DNA of 64,000 nt from Pontibacterium sp049603715 (GCA_049603715.1 JBMYSW010000004.1:121191-185190), one strand, 5' to 3'. Shown: positions 1 through 8,853, counted from the stretch's first letter. A program made the numbers and translations. Notes: generated by a model not told the origin, from the sequence alone.

Positions 1-49
1 TAGCGGTAAATTTGCGCTGCAGCAAAAGTATGAGGGCTAGGTCTAACGG

Positions 50-619
50 CTAGCCTAAGTCTTCTAGGGGCACGTCAAATAGCGGAGTGTAAACCGAGCC
101 CGACTGACCTGGCTTACTCTGAAATAAAACCACCGAATCTGCCAAGCTTAGCAATGAAAGCTCAGGCCACTTTTGTGGTGCTTTAAAGCTGTGTTGGTTC
201 AATCGCCCTTCAAGTCGACCAAGGGTTATGTGTGGCTTGTAGCGTGTATCTTGCTGCTCGACTCCCACTTGGCGACCCACTTCAACCATAATGTCGTGTA
301 ATTGGCTGAGCGGTGGGCATGGTGCTGGTTGAGCGGCCACTAATGACAGGCGATCACTAACGCTGTAATAAAGCGTGTCGTTAAGCTCCACTTGAAACGA
401 GCTTACGGTTTTTAGTGCCTCTCGGGTAATCGCCTCAAGTTCATCCACTTGATCTAAACGAATATCGCCCAAAAAGCTTAAGGTAAGGTGGTAAGTATCT
501 GAGTCGACCCAAAGGACTTCTGTATTGACATCATATTGACACAGGGTGTCTGCATGGTCAGCTAAACTTCTGACCACGACTTCAGGCAGTGTTAGCGCAA
601 AAAACGCTCGAATCTCCAT
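50..619 (-). CDS. thpR: RNA 2',3'-cyclic phosphodiesterase (ThpR/LigT family)
   Basis: A 189-residue 2H-phosphoesterase, the usual length for the family. Both catalytic H-x-T/S-x motifs are visible, HLTL at residues 44-47 and HITL at 130-133, the second inside the family-typical segment YKPHITLGR. Family members hydrolyse RNA 2',3'-cyclic phosphates and can ligate 2'-5' RNA in vitro; the in vivo role is not settled. The ATG at 617-619 has only a weak ribosome binding site. It reads on the minus strand towards the window edge; the 49 bases beyond its stop are too few to interpret. The family call is secure, the physiological substrate is not. Confidence 0.93.
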   Translation of the reverse strand: MEIRAFFALTLPEVVVRSLADHADTLCQYDVNTEVLWVDSDTYHLTLSFLGDIRLDQVDELEAITREALKTVSSFQVELNDTLYYSVSDRLSLVAAQPAPCPPLSQLHDIMVEVGRQVGVEQQDTRYKPHITLGRLEGRLNQHSFKAPQKWPELSLLSLADSVVLFQSKPGQSGSVYTPLFDVPLEDLG

Positions 620-683
620 TAAACAATAAAATCCTAGGGTTATTTAAATCACTGCGGGCGTAGAGCACTACACCCGCATTAGG

Positions 684-1550
684 TTAAGGGCTGATTTTTT
701 CAACTTTCAGCTGCAAGCTGTTTACCCGAGATTTTAGCTGAATAAGCGTGTTGTTCACTTCGCGTCGGGTATTATCGATAGACTTAATCGCTTGCTCAGA
801 GGTTTTAACACGACGCTCCAGCTCAGCCGTATCAGACGACAAGGCCAAGGCGTTAACGCGATCTACCAACTCTCGCTGCTGCGCTTGCAGTTGGCGATTG
901 GCTTCGTTGACGGTCTCTTCAGTTAAGACAAAAGAGGTTTGAAGCGAGGCGATTTCGGTGCGAATTTTTTTGATGTCTTCCGAGCGCGCATCAGATTCAG
1001 CCACAGTTGCTGCATCAATACGCTCATACAAAGATGAGATACCACCAGAGACAGAGGTGATCTTTTTATCCAGCTCTTCGCTTTGCGATGACAAGGTGTC
1101 GAGCTTTGCTTGCAAGGCTTCAATGGCAGGTTTGTTACGCTGATAAGCCACCGTCCAGAGTTTAGCGATCTCTGAGTCCAGCTGCTTATTTTTGCTTTTC
1201 ACTTGGTTGTTCAGGCTCGCAAGCTGGGCTTGTAAGCTACTACCTGAGTTTTGCGCTTCCGACTCAGCCATGCTCAGCGAGTCCTGTAAAGCCGTCACTT
1301 GTGTTTGTAGCTTTTGAACGGTCATGGATAAGGCTGCTGACTGCTGGTGTTGCATAAAGGCCATGTAACCCAAGCCACCACAGGCTAGAAACAGAGCAAA
1401 GATCAATACAGCGGTACCTGCACCGCCACCTTGGCGAGGCTCGCTTTTACTTGGCTTTTGGCGACTGGTTTTACGGCCACCCGGTTGTTTCGGCCGCTCA
1501 TCCATTTCAGCTGGGCCAAAGTCAGGAATATCAAAATCGTCTCGACTCAT
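684..1550 (-). CDS. Membrane-anchored coiled-coil protein of unknown function
   Basis: I do not recognise this 288-residue protein. The reading frame is open to 1643, but I start it at the ATG at 1548-1550 because a GGAAA ribosome binding site lies just upstream and none precedes the longer start. The N-terminus is acidic (residues 1-19), then basic and Pro/Gly-rich (20-43), then one hydrophobic helix at about 44-66. The remaining 220 residues are Gln/Ser/Leu/Lys-rich heptad-like sequence, almost certainly coiled coil. With a positive cytosolic tail the coil should face the periplasm. It lies downstream of groEL, beyond that operon's terminator. The shape suits a scaffold or envelope spacer, but nothing assigns a function. 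Confidence 0.75.
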   Translation of the reverse strand: MSRDDFDIPDFGPAEMDERPKQPGGRKTSRQKPSKSEPRQGGGAGTAVLIFALFLACGGLGYMAFMQHQQSAALSMTVQKLQTQVTALQDSLSMAESEAQNSGSSLQAQLASLNNQVKSKNKQLDSEIAKLWTVAYQRNKPAIEALQAKLDTLSSQSEELDKKITSVSGGISSLYERIDAATVAESDARSEDIKKIRTEIASLQTSFVLTEETVNEANRQLQAQQRELVDRVNALALSSDTAELERRVKTSEQAIKSIDNTRREVNNTLIQLKSRVNSLQLKVEKISP

Positions 1551-1718
1551 AAGGTTTCCATTCAACTCTACAACAGACTTATCGTTATCTAACCGCAACC
1601 CTAACAGCTTTACCCACACCAAAAAAGCCTTGGCTAAATCCATCTGAGGTATAAAAGCAAATAGAGTACCATTTTGGCTCTTCGCCGTAGTGTTTTACCA
1701 CCGAACTTACCCCCCTCT

Positions 1719-1760
1719 AAAAAACAAAACCCCAACTCAGCCTCCTGAATTAGGGTTTTG
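1719..1760 (-). terminator. Rho-independent terminator of groES-groEL
   Basis: Inverted arms at 1726-1740 and 1745-1759 form a roughly 15 bp stem with a 4-base loop. Read on the minus strand the stem is followed by a T-rich run (1719-1729). It lies about 75 bases beyond the groEL stop codon. Confidence 0.85.
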
Positions 1761-1832
1761 AACCTAGCGATTAAGAGGCTAGGGTAAAGTCGAGCTAGAC
1801 CCGTTCGAATCTAGCTCAGGCCGTCATGATGA

Positions 1833-3479
1833 TTACATCATGCCGCCCATACCACCCATGCCGCCCATGCCGCCCATATCAGGCATTGCAGGGCCGCCTT
1901 CGCTTGGCTTGTCTGCGATCATTGCTTCAGTCGTGATCATCAAACCAGCAACAGACGCTGCTGCTTGCAGCGCAGAGCGAGTTACTTTAGCTGGGTCAAG
2001 GATACCCATTTCTAGCATGTCGCCGTATTCGCCAGTAGCGGCGTTGTAACCAAAGTTACCTTCGCCCTTCTCACGAATGTTAGCAACGATAACAGAACCT
2101 TCTTCGCCGCAGTTTGCAACGATTTGACGAAGTGGCGCTTCGAGTGCACGGAAAGCAAGCTCGATACCTACGGTTTGATCATGGTTTGCACCTTTAAGGT
2201 CTTTAACCGCATCTAGCGCACGAATAAGTGCAGTACCACCACCAGGTACCACGCCCTCTTCTACCGCTGCGCGAGTTGCGTGCAATGCATCTTCAACACG
2301 TGCTTTTTTCTCTTTCATTTCAACTTCAGTTGCCGCACCAACCTTGATAACAGCTACGCCGCCCGCAAGTTTAGCAACACGCTCTTGAAGCTTTTCACGG
2401 TCGTAATCAGAAGAGGTTTCTTCGATTTGCGCGCGAATTTGAGCAACACGGCTCTCAATTTTGTCTGCAGCACCCACACCATCAACGATGGTCGTGTTTT
2501 CTTTAGTGATGTTAACGCGCTTCGCTTGACCTAGTGTTTCTAGCGTTACACCTTCTAGCGTTAGGCCAATTTCTTCAGAAACCACAGTACCACCGCTCAA
2601 TACAGCGATGTCTTCTAGCATCGCCTTACGACGATCGCCAAAACCAGGTGCCTTAACTGCAGCCACTTTCACGATACCGCGCATGTTGTTCACAACCAAA
2701 GTAGCCAAGGCTTCGCCTTCAACATCTTCAGCAATGATCAATAGTGGACGAGATGACTTAGCTACCTGCTCTAGTGTCGGCAACAAATCACGGATGTTGG
2801 TGATCTTTTTGTCTACCAACAAAATGAATGGCTGCTCAAGCTCTACAGACATGTTTTCTTGGTTAGTCACAAAGTAAGGTGATAGGTAACCACGGTCGAA
2901 CTGCATACCTTCTACAACAGCAAGTTCGTTTTCTAGGCCAGAGCCTTCTTCAACGGTGATTACGCCTTCTTTGCCTACTTTACCCATCGCTTCAGCGATG
3001 ATTTCGCCTACTTGCGCGTCAGAGTTCGCAGAGATAGTACCTACTTGCGCAATCGCTTTAGAGTCAGCACATGGCACAGCCATCGCTTTAAGCTGCTCTA
3101 CAACAGCCGCTGCTGCTTGATCGATACCGCGCTTAAGGTCCATTGGGTTCATACCCGCTGCAACAGACTTAAGGCCTTCGTTAACAATTGCTTGAGCTAG
3201 AACAGTCGCAGTGGTTGTACCGTCACCCGCAACATCGTTTGCTTGTGACGCAACTTCTTTAACCATTTGCGCGCCCATGTTCTCGAACTTATCTTCTAGT
3301 TCGATTTCTTTAGCCACAGATACACCGTCTTTAGTTACGGTGGGTGCACCAAATGATTTATCTAAAACAACGTTGCGGCCTTTTGGACCTAGTGTTGTTT
3401 TTACTGCATCTGCAAGAATGTTCACACCTTCCAACATGCGTTGACGTGCGTCGTTACCAAAACGTACTTCTTTAGCCAT
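1833..3479 (-). CDS. groEL: Chaperonin GroEL (60 kDa)
   Basis: A 548-residue chaperonin subunit, full length for bacterial GroEL, with the typical N-terminus (AKEVRFGNDAR), the ATP-binding stretch GDGTTTATVLA near residue 86 and the Gly/Met-rich C-terminal tail ending GGMM. GroEL forms a double heptameric ring that folds proteins in the cytoplasm with ATP and GroES. It follows groES by 70 bases with no terminator between, so the two are co-transcribed from the heat-shock promoter upstream of groES. Confidence 0.99.
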   Translation of the reverse strand: MAKEVRFGNDARQRMLEGVNILADAVKTTLGPKGRNVVLDKSFGAPTVTKDGVSVAKEIELEDKFENMGAQMVKEVASQANDVAGDGTTTATVLAQAIVNEGLKSVAAGMNPMDLKRGIDQAAAAVVEQLKAMAVPCADSKAIAQVGTISANSDAQVGEIIAEAMGKVGKEGVITVEEGSGLENELAVVEGMQFDRGYLSPYFVTNQENMSVELEQPFILLVDKKITNIRDLLPTLEQVAKSSRPLLIIAEDVEGEALATLVVNNMRGIVKVAAVKAPGFGDRRKAMLEDIAVLSGGTVVSEEIGLTLEGVTLETLGQAKRVNITKENTTIVDGVGAADKIESRVAQIRAQIEETSSDYDREKLQERVAKLAGGVAVIKVGAATEVEMKEKKARVEDALHATRAAVEEGVVPGGGTALIRALDAVKDLKGANHDQTVGIELAFRALEAPLRQIVANCGEEGSVIVANIREKGEGNFGYNAATGEYGDMLEMGILDPAKVTRSALQAAASVAGLMITTEAMIADKPSEGGPAMPDMGGMGGMGGMGGMM

Positions 3480-3549
3480 TTTTTAAAACCTTTTTCCGAT
3501 TAAATGCGCCTATGCGCAGTTAATTAAAATCCTTTGCGTCCAAAGCCAA

Positions 3550-3843
3550 TTAGGCTTCTAGCACACCAAAAATCTCAGACTCACTCACAATCAATAGCTC
3601 TTCGCCATCGATTTTGATCGTGTTAGAACCAGCGTAAGGGCCAAAGACCACCTTATCGCCAACTTTAACGCTTAGCGCTTGAAAAGAGCCGTCTTTTTGT
3701 ACTCGACCCTCACCAACAGCAAGCACTTCGCCTTGATTTGGTTTTTCAGCAGCCGCGCCTGGCAACAAGATACCACCAGCTGTCGTAGCTTCTTCTTCGC
3801 TGCGACGGATGACTACACGGTCGTGAAGCGGACGAATTTTCAT
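3550..3843 (-). CDS. groES: Co-chaperonin GroES (10 kDa)
   Basis: A 97-residue co-chaperonin opening MKIRPLHDRVVIRR, with the mobile-loop segment containing GGILLPG near residues 24-30. It caps the GroEL ring and closes the folding chamber. First gene of the groES-groEL operon, with an AGGAG-type ribosome binding site just upstream of its ATG and a sigma-32 promoter about 100 bases upstream. Confidence 0.99.
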   Translation of the reverse strand: MKIRPLHDRVVIRRSEEEATTAGGILLPGAAAEKPNQGEVLAVGEGRVQKDGSFQALSVKVGDKVVFGPYAGSNTIKIDGEELLIVSESEIFGVLEA

Positions 3844-3946
3844 TTTTAGTATTCTCCTGATCTTGTTTGATCGAAAAAACAGGGTTCATCAATTAGACAA
3901 CGCCACAGCAAGTGCCCTGCACAGTGGGCCGCTGTGTGTGACTCAA

Positions 3947-3976
3947 TTAATGGGGGATGATCTGTTTTTTTCAACG
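3947..3976 (-). promoter_or_regulatory. Sigma-32 (RpoH) heat-shock promoter of groES-groEL
   Basis: On the minus strand the -35 element GTTGAAA (TTGAA at 3974-3970) is followed after 14 bases by CCCCATTAA. This matches the RpoH consensus of CTTGAAA, 13-15 bases, CCCCATnT. Transcription would begin near 3940, leaving a leader of about 100 bases before groES. I saw no CIRCE element. Confidence 0.85.
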
Positions 3977-3995
3977 TGAAAATTGAAAAAAAATT

Positions 3996-4490
3996 CTATT
4001 TATCTGTATCAACTTTTTTTGCGTCTAAGTCGACATATTCGGCGTCCACCACATCACCATCGCTCGCGGTTGACGATGTATTGCGGTAGTCGTGGTGATA
4101 AAAGCCTTGCTGAGACCCGTTAAACTGCGCACCACCCACTACTTGGGTACGCTTTTTTATAAAGCCTACCATTGCACGGCGGCTAAAAGGAATTAAACAG
4201 CAAAAGCCCATAATGTCTGTAACAAACCCAGGAGTGATAAGGAGCGCACCACCCACTGCCAGTAAAATGCCTTCTAGCATTTCCTGCGCTGGCAGCTCAC
4301 CGTTCTGCATACGCGCTCGGGCGGTAGCAAGGGTAGCGACCCCCTGATAGCGCAACATGTTTACGCCAATAAAAGCAGAGAGCAAAACCAAGCCAACGGT
4401 GCTCCATACGCCAATCATTCCACCAACACTGATCAGAACCGTAATTTCGATGATAGGCACAATCACAAAAAACAACATTAAAATAGGCAT
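3996..4490 (-). CDS. fxsA: FxsA family membrane protein
   Basis: A 164-residue inner-membrane protein. The frame extends to 4514, but the ATG at 4488-4490 is preceded by AGGAAA at good spacing and yields the canonical N-terminus MPILMLFFVIVPIIEI. Three or four hydrophobic segments occupy residues 1-110. The tail is charged and His/Tyr/Asp-rich. In E. coli FxsA relieves F-exclusion of phage T7 when overproduced; its normal role is unknown. It lies upstream of groES on the same strand, a common arrangement in gammaproteobacteria, and probably has its own promoter. Confidence 0.93.
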   Translation of the reverse strand: MPILMLFFVIVPIIEITVLISVGGMIGVWSTVGLVLLSAFIGVNMLRYQGVATLATARARMQNGELPAQEMLEGILLAVGGALLITPGFVTDIMGFCCLIPFSRRAMVGFIKKRTQVVGGAQFNGSQQGFYHHDYRNTSSTASDGDVVDAEYVDLDAKKVDTDK

Positions 4491-4916
4491 TGATTTTCCT
4501 CTATTGGTTTTCACTTATCCTCTTGGGACAGCGACTCATACCCCAAATTAGTTGGGGCCAGCAACGCAATTTCAACCATTCTTCACAAACCTTTACAAAG
4601 TATATTCCCGCCTTCAACTAAAGTGGTGTTGACCCTGTAATCCGGCTCTTAGCGGCTATTTTGAGACAGTTTATTTACGATTTTTTTTGTCGCGGCCATG
4701 ACTTTTTCGCATTTGCTAAATCAACTTTTAGATCAACCATTTAGCGAACGCAAAAAGCAACTTTAACAAACATTTACAAACAAAATCAGCGATTTTAAAG
4801 CCATTTAACCAAAAGCCAAGTGGACAATGCTGCAAAAGCGATATACTTTTAAAAGCGAGACATGACGCAATGCACAATAATAATGAACTAATGTTAATCA
4901 TCGAAGGTAACCACAC
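4491..4916. other. Divergent intergenic region fxsA / SDR
   Basis: This 426-base AT-rich spacer must hold the divergent promoters for fxsA and the dehydrogenase at 4917. A TTGACC hexamer near 4629 is a possible -35 element. I see no ORF with a ribosome binding site and no structured RNA in it. Confidence 0.5.
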
Positions 4917-5678
4917 ATGGTACTGACAGATAAAGTAATCGTAATTACAGGTGGCGGCCGTGGACTTGGCCGCGCGATGGCGCTGGAGTTGGCGTCTAAG
5001 GGCGCAAAATTAGCACTAGCAGACTTAAGCGAAGAGGCGCTTAACGAAACAGCGGCTATGTGTGCTGAACTTGGTGTTGAAGCCAAGGGCTATGTTTGCA
5101 ACATCTCGGATGAAAGCGACGTAGAAGGCTTGTTTGATAAGGTGGTAGAAGACTTTGGCACCGTCAGCGGCCTAATTAACAATGCGGGTATCACCCGCGA
5201 TGGACTTTTTGTTAAAGCAAAAGACGGTAAAGTCGTCTCAAAAATGTCCCTCGAAAACTGGAATCTTGTTATGGACGTTAACCTTACAGGCACCTTCCTT
5301 TGTGCCCGTGAAGCGGCCGTAAAAATGATCGAACTTGGCGTACAAGGTTGCATCATTAACATTTCTTCCATCTCTCGCTCTGGCAACATGGGCCAAACCA
5401 ACTACACAGCAACCAAAGCAGGTGCTGAGGCAATGGCTGTGACATGGGCAAAAGAGCTGGCACGCTACGGTATCCGCGCAGCATCTATTGCTCCGGGCTA
5501 CATTGGCACCGAAATGGTAATGAGCATGAAGCCAGAAGCGCTTGAAAAGATTGCCGCTGGTATTCCAGCCAAACGCCTAGGCAAGCCTGAAGAAATCGCG
5601 AAAACAGCATCGTTTATTTTTGAAAATGACTATGTAAACGGTCGCTGCATCGAAGTGGATGGTGCTCTGCGCATCTAA
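4917..5678 (+). CDS. SDR-family oxidoreductase (FabG-like 3-oxoacyl-ACP reductase)
   Basis: A 253-residue classical short-chain dehydrogenase. The cofactor motif TGGGRGLGR is at residues 11-19, NNAG is near 87-90, the catalytic Ser lies in ISSIS and the YTATK motif supplies the catalytic Tyr and Lys. The proline-glycine motif APGYIGTEM is typical of FabG-like enzymes, so 3-oxoacyl-ACP or -CoA reduction with NAD(P)H is the likely reaction. It stands alone, not in a fatty-acid cluster, so it is probably a FabG paralogue rather than the essential enzyme. A GAAGG ribosome binding site precedes the ATG. Confidence 0.88.
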   Translation: MVLTDKVIVITGGGRGLGRAMALELASKGAKLALADLSEEALNETAAMCAELGVEAKGYVCNISDESDVEGLFDKVVEDFGTVSGLINNAGITRDGLFVKAKDGKVVSKMSLENWNLVMDVNLTGTFLCAREAAVKMIELGVQGCIINISSISRSGNMGQTNYTATKAGAEAMAVTWAKELARYGIRAASIAPGYIGTEMVMSMKPEALEKIAAGIPAKRLGKPEEIAKTASFIFENDYVNGRCIEVDGALRI

Positions 5679-5690
5679 CACTCGCTCAAT

Positions 5691-5757
5691 GCCTTGGCAA
5701 AACGCTAAGGCAAACCAAAGGAGCGGTGCTAACAGGCCATGCTTGCCACACCGCTCC
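5691..5757 (+). terminator. Two tandem hairpins after the SDR gene
   Basis: GCCTTGGC/GCTAAGGC (5691-5698 and 5704-5711) forms a first short hairpin. GGAGCGGTG/CACCGCTCC (5720-5728 and 5749-5757) forms a second, stronger one with a 20-base loop. Neither has a good T-tract, so termination may be weak or Rho-assisted. Confidence 0.45.
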
Positions 5758-6206
5758 TCTTACTCGTACCACCTTACATCGGCCCGACACACCCCAAAGC
5801 GACAAAAAAGCTGCACTTTTTGGTATTTATTCCTAGAAATTATTACTTATTACACTATTCTTTAGCGAACCCCGCGCCAAAAAAGCGTATAATCATTCTG
5901 TTATGTCAAAAAAGTGACGAGTCTATTTTTGACAAGCCTTTGTAAACGTCTTAAAGGGCTTAGACAGCTTATTTTAACGTCAGGCTTAAGGCTCTACTCA
6001 TTTGCGGTTACTGAACGGAGACAGCTCAGCTTACGTAATTAACAGGCAAATAAGCCGTTAATTGATGTAATCAACCGCTTTGACGCATGACAAAGATTCA
6101 TAGCACGACCCTACCTCAAGTTATCGAGGTAAGAGGCAAAGGACCTTTGCCCAGCGGCCCCGCGCAAACAACGTATGGAAAAATTTAACCTAGGAAGCTA
6201 ACAAAG
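5758..6206 (+). promoter_or_regulatory. Leader and promoter region of the beta-barrel gene, with hairpins
   Basis: This 449-base gene-free region precedes the outer-membrane gene. Two adjacent hairpins stand out near its end: TACCTC/GAGGTA at 6112-6117 and 6126-6131, and GGCAAAGG/CCTTTGCC at 6135-6142 and 6144-6151. A G+C-rich patch follows at 6152-6165. Neither is followed by a T-run, so they look like leader structure rather than a terminator. I could not match the region to a known riboswitch class; GEMM hallmarks are absent. Confidence 0.4.
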
Positions 6207-6965
6207 ATGCGAAAGACTCTACTAGCCAGCAGCTTACTGATCTCTTTTGTGGCTACACCAGCCATTGCAGCACCGCTCGTTGATCTAGACGTCGGTGGTT
6301 ATGCGTGGTCAGCAAATTATGACGGCGACCTAGGCAGTTCAAACACTTCTGTTGATGACTTGGGTTTGGACAGTAGCACCTCCACTACCGCATACGTCTC
6401 TTTAGAGCACCCAGTACCTGTGATCCCAAACCTAAAGATCACCAGTACTCAACTCGATACAAAAGCCTCAAGCACACTATCGTCTGACTTTACCATCGAC
6501 GGTAAAACTTTTTCGAGCAATACAGACGTCACAACTCAGGTTGATTTAGCTCACACCGACTTTACGGTTTTTTATGGTCTTCCTGAGCTGGCAGTTGATA
6601 TCGACTTCGGTTTAACCTTTCGCGTATTCGATGGCGAAGTCATGGTGACCGAAACCAATAACAGCAGTAACTCTAAAACGGTTGATTTGGACTTTGTACT
6701 TCCGATGGGATACGCAAGTGCGCGCTTTAACCTACCCGGCACAGGCTTCTTTGTTGATGGCGCGATTAACGGCTTAGCGATCGACGGTAACAGCATCACT
6801 GACACCACAGGTCGTGTGGGTTACTCGAAGTCCTTAGTCCCTGCTGTACTGGATCTTGAAGTCTCGTTGGGTTACCGCAAATTCCAGCTAAATGTCGAAG
6901 AAGATGATATTACTGCTGAGGCTTCAGCTTCTGGCCCGTTTGCTAACCTATCAGTTGTCTTCTAA
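6207..6965 (+). CDS. TIGR04219-type outer-membrane beta-barrel protein
   Basis: A 252-residue secreted protein. The signal peptide (residues 1-21) ends at an AIAA site. The mature protein begins with the family-typical APLVDLDVGGYAW and consists of alternating hydrophobic/polar strands rich in Ser/Thr/Asp, ending in FANLSVVF with the terminal Phe expected of barrel proteins recognised by Bam. This matches the uncharacterised TIGR04219 outer-membrane family. Its cargo is unknown. It is monocistronic, with a long leader in front and a strong terminator behind. Confidence 0.85.
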   Translation: MRKTLLASSLLISFVATPAIAAPLVDLDVGGYAWSANYDGDLGSSNTSVDDLGLDSSTSTTAYVSLEHPVPVIPNLKITSTQLDTKASSTLSSDFTIDGKTFSSNTDVTTQVDLAHTDFTVFYGLPELAVDIDFGLTFRVFDGEVMVTETNNSSNSKTVDLDFVLPMGYASARFNLPGTGFFVDGAINGLAIDGNSITDTTGRVGYSKSLVPAVLDLEVSLGYRKFQLNVEEDDITAEASASGPFANLSVVF

Positions 6966-7010
6966 CTAGCATTCAATTTAGCATCAGCGATAAGAAGACC
7001 AATACAAAGA

Positions 7011-7038
7011 AAGCCAGCATATCAGCTGGCTTTTTTAT
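7011..7038 (+). terminator. Rho-independent terminator of the beta-barrel gene
   Basis: AAGCCAGC and GCTGGCTT (7011-7018 and 7025-7032) form an 8 bp stem with a 6-base loop, followed by TTTTATTTT. It lies between convergent genes and may act in both directions. Confidence 0.88.
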
Positions 7039-7112
7039 TTTAGCGACCGTTGGAGCCACTTGAGCCTCTACTTAAGCTTTAAGTTGCGGCCACTAACCTT
7101 GGCTTAGCTGCC

Positions 7113-8081
7113 CTAGGCTTTAGGCGTAAAGGCATCACAGCTAATATCTTTCATTGAGGCGCCTCTCATAAAACAGTCTCGACGGAGTTTATTAACACGT
7201 TGTTCAGAGCCACACAAAAACACTTTATAGCCCTTACAGTCTGATACACGCTCTGCAATCACGGCATTAATATCGCCCATCACATAAGCGCCATCGCTTT
7301 CTGATGCCTCAAGTACAACAGGTGTATAAGTAAAATGAGGGTAAGCTTGCGCCAAGGCTTCAAGCTCGGCTATTCCATATAAACTACTTGGGTCTTTCGC
7401 TCCCACAAATAGCTTAATGTCTCCACAATGCCCTTTTGCAAGTGCATCTTTGGCGATGCCTAACAGCGGTGCTAAGCCCGTACCGGTGCCAGCAAGTAAC
7501 ATAGGCGCATCATTACTTGCCTCATCTGCAACATAAAAGCACTCTCCCATCGGGCCCATAAGCCTCAAGGGCGCTCCTATCTCACACTCATCCGCTAGCC
7601 AACGACTAAATACACCCTGTTCATACACCCTGACATGAAATTCTAGAAGGTTGTCGTTATTAGGCGTATTTGCAATGGAGTAGGCCCGAGCGACGCCGTC
7701 GGCCCGCTTAAGCTCAACAAACTGCCCTGGCTGAAACTCGATGTCGGCTTTTAACCACAAGCGCAATACATTGTGGTTCAGCATGTCTTTGGCTGTAACC
7801 ACACCAGTGGCTTCACTCACTTCAGGGTTACTCGCAACCACAAGGTCGGTTTCTGGGTAGGTTCGACAAGGGAAGAAATAATTTTGGACGACTTGCGCTG
7901 GTTTAAGTCCTTTTTGCGCCAACGCAGGCACCTCACCTTCCACCACTTGCATTAAACAACTTTGGCAAGTGCCAGCCCGACAACTGTTCGGAATCTCAAA
8001 CCCTGCATCAAGCAACGCATCAAGGAGCGTTTGGTCCTGTTGAACATCAACGGTTTGATCTTGGAAGGTGACTCGTGTCAT
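7113..8081 (-). CDS. Ferredoxin-type [2Fe-2S] FAD/NAD(P)H reductase
   Basis: A 322-residue electron-transfer flavoprotein. An N-terminal plant-type [2Fe-2S] domain carries C34-x4-C39-x2-C42 and C72. An FNR-like FAD module (RAYSIANTP) and an NAD-binding module (GTGTGLAPLLG, then VFLCGSE) follow. The layout matches the reductase component of oxygenases and CDP-6-deoxyglucose-type reductases. It is the last gene of a six-gene operon and sits 22 bases after a truncated globin gene, so an obvious inferred job is to reduce that globin with NAD(P)H. No oxygenase gene is nearby. The family is secure; the partner is inference. Confidence 0.9.
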   Translation of the reverse strand: MTRVTFQDQTVDVQQDQTLLDALLDAGFEIPNSCRAGTCQSCLMQVVEGEVPALAQKGLKPAQVVQNYFFPCRTYPETDLVVASNPEVSEATGVVTAKDMLNHNVLRLWLKADIEFQPGQFVELKRADGVARAYSIANTPNNDNLLEFHVRVYEQGVFSRWLADECEIGAPLRLMGPMGECFYVADEASNDAPMLLAGTGTGLAPLLGIAKDALAKGHCGDIKLFVGAKDPSSLYGIAELEALAQAYPHFTYTPVVLEASESDGAYVMGDINAVIAERVSDCKGYKVFLCGSEQRVNKLRRDCFMRGASMKDISCDAFTPKA

Positions 8082-8103
8082 TACATCGTCCTTAGGGTCG
8101 TTC

Positions 8104-8460
8104 TTAGTCGTTTTTCACATCGCCACGAACGCTGTTAGCAATCGCAGCCACTTCACCGATCAACTCGTCAGACACACCTAGCTCAGCCAAAGTACCACCT
8201 AGGTGCTCAACAACTGCATCTACGTGCTCGTCGGTTAGGTTCATGCCTTTGTGTGCTTCGCGCATGTCTTTGCCGGCGTAGGCGTTAGGGCCGCCAAATA
8301 CCATAGTTAAAAAGCTCTTTTGCTTAGCAATTTGAGCATCCATATCAACACCTTCAAAGAACTGGTTAATACGGTCATCAAGTAGCACTTTGCGGTAAAA
8401 AATATCGACTGCTGCATCAACTGCGGCTTCACCACCAAGTTTTTCGTATAAAGTTGTCAT
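8104..8460 (-). CDS. Group 1 truncated hemoglobin
   Basis: A 118-residue truncated globin of the GlbN type. The B9-B10 pair Phe21-Tyr22, the polar E-helix Gln47 region, the GG loop at 56-57 and the proximal His70 in REAHKGM are all visible. Such globins bind O2 and NO and several act as NO dioxygenases or peroxidase-like redox proteins. A strong AAGGAG ribosome binding site precedes the ATG, so it may be the most translated member of the operon. It lies between a periplasmic cytochrome lipoprotein gene and a cytoplasmic reductase gene. Identity is firm; an NO-related role is a hypothesis. Confidence 0.95.
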   Translation of the reverse strand: MTTLYEKLGGEAAVDAAVDIFYRKVLLDDRINQFFEGVDMDAQIAKQKSFLTMVFGGPNAYAGKDMREAHKGMNLTDEHVDAVVEHLGGTLAELGVSDELIGEVAAIANSVRGDVKND

Positions 8461-8493
8461 TGTTGTTTCTCCTTAAATTTGGTGCTCATTTTG

Positions 8494-8853
8494 TCATTTG
8501 TTGTCAGACACCAGGTGCATCATGTAACGCACAGCCTGTCTAATTTCATCGTCGTTCAAGTCACTTCCACCCCGTGCAGGCATCAGCCCAAAGCCGTTAG
8601 CTGCATGGCTGACCAGTGTATCCTCACCCTGAACGATACGTTTACCCCACATTTTTTTGTTACCTAAAATGGGGGCTCCGTTGAGTCCTTGCCCGTGGCA
8701 TGCAATGCAAATGCTTTCTACATGTGCTTTACCCTGTAGCAGCTCGGGCGAGAGCGAAGAAGAGTCTCCACCTTCTGACTCCTCTCCGCAACCAGACAGC
8801 ATCAAGGAAGCAACGATTAAACCTGCAACACCTTTCACTGTCTTCATCGGCAT
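8494..8853 (-). CDS. Monoheme c-type cytochrome lipoprotein (cytochrome c5-like)
   Basis: A 119-residue protein with a lipoprotein signal peptide (lipobox LSGC, Cys near residue 22), so it should be tethered in the periplasm. The mature domain has one heme site, CIACH, and a distal Met in GFGLMPARGG, followed by a C-terminal helix like that of cytochrome c5/c555. Its start overlaps the stop of the upstream gene as TAATG, implying coupled translation; a second in-frame ATG two codons on is possible. In the operon it is a natural one-electron shuttle between the membrane or multiheme partners and an acceptor. Confidence 0.9.
   Translation of the reverse strand: MPMKTVKGVAGLIVASLMLSGCGEESEGGDSSSLSPELLQGKAHVESICIACHGQGLNGAPILGNKKMWGKRIVQGEDTLVSHAANGFGLMPARGGSDLNDDEIRQAVRYMMHLVSDNK

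Noticed and set aside
2280..3444. Several open frames on the plus strand across groEL
   Set aside because: They lie wholly inside a strongly conserved gene on the other strand, lack ribosome binding sites and have no recognisable domains.
6060..6170. Possible c-di-GMP (GEMM) riboswitch in the barrel-gene leader
   Set aside because: The defining GEMM sequence blocks and tetraloop/receptor pattern are missing.
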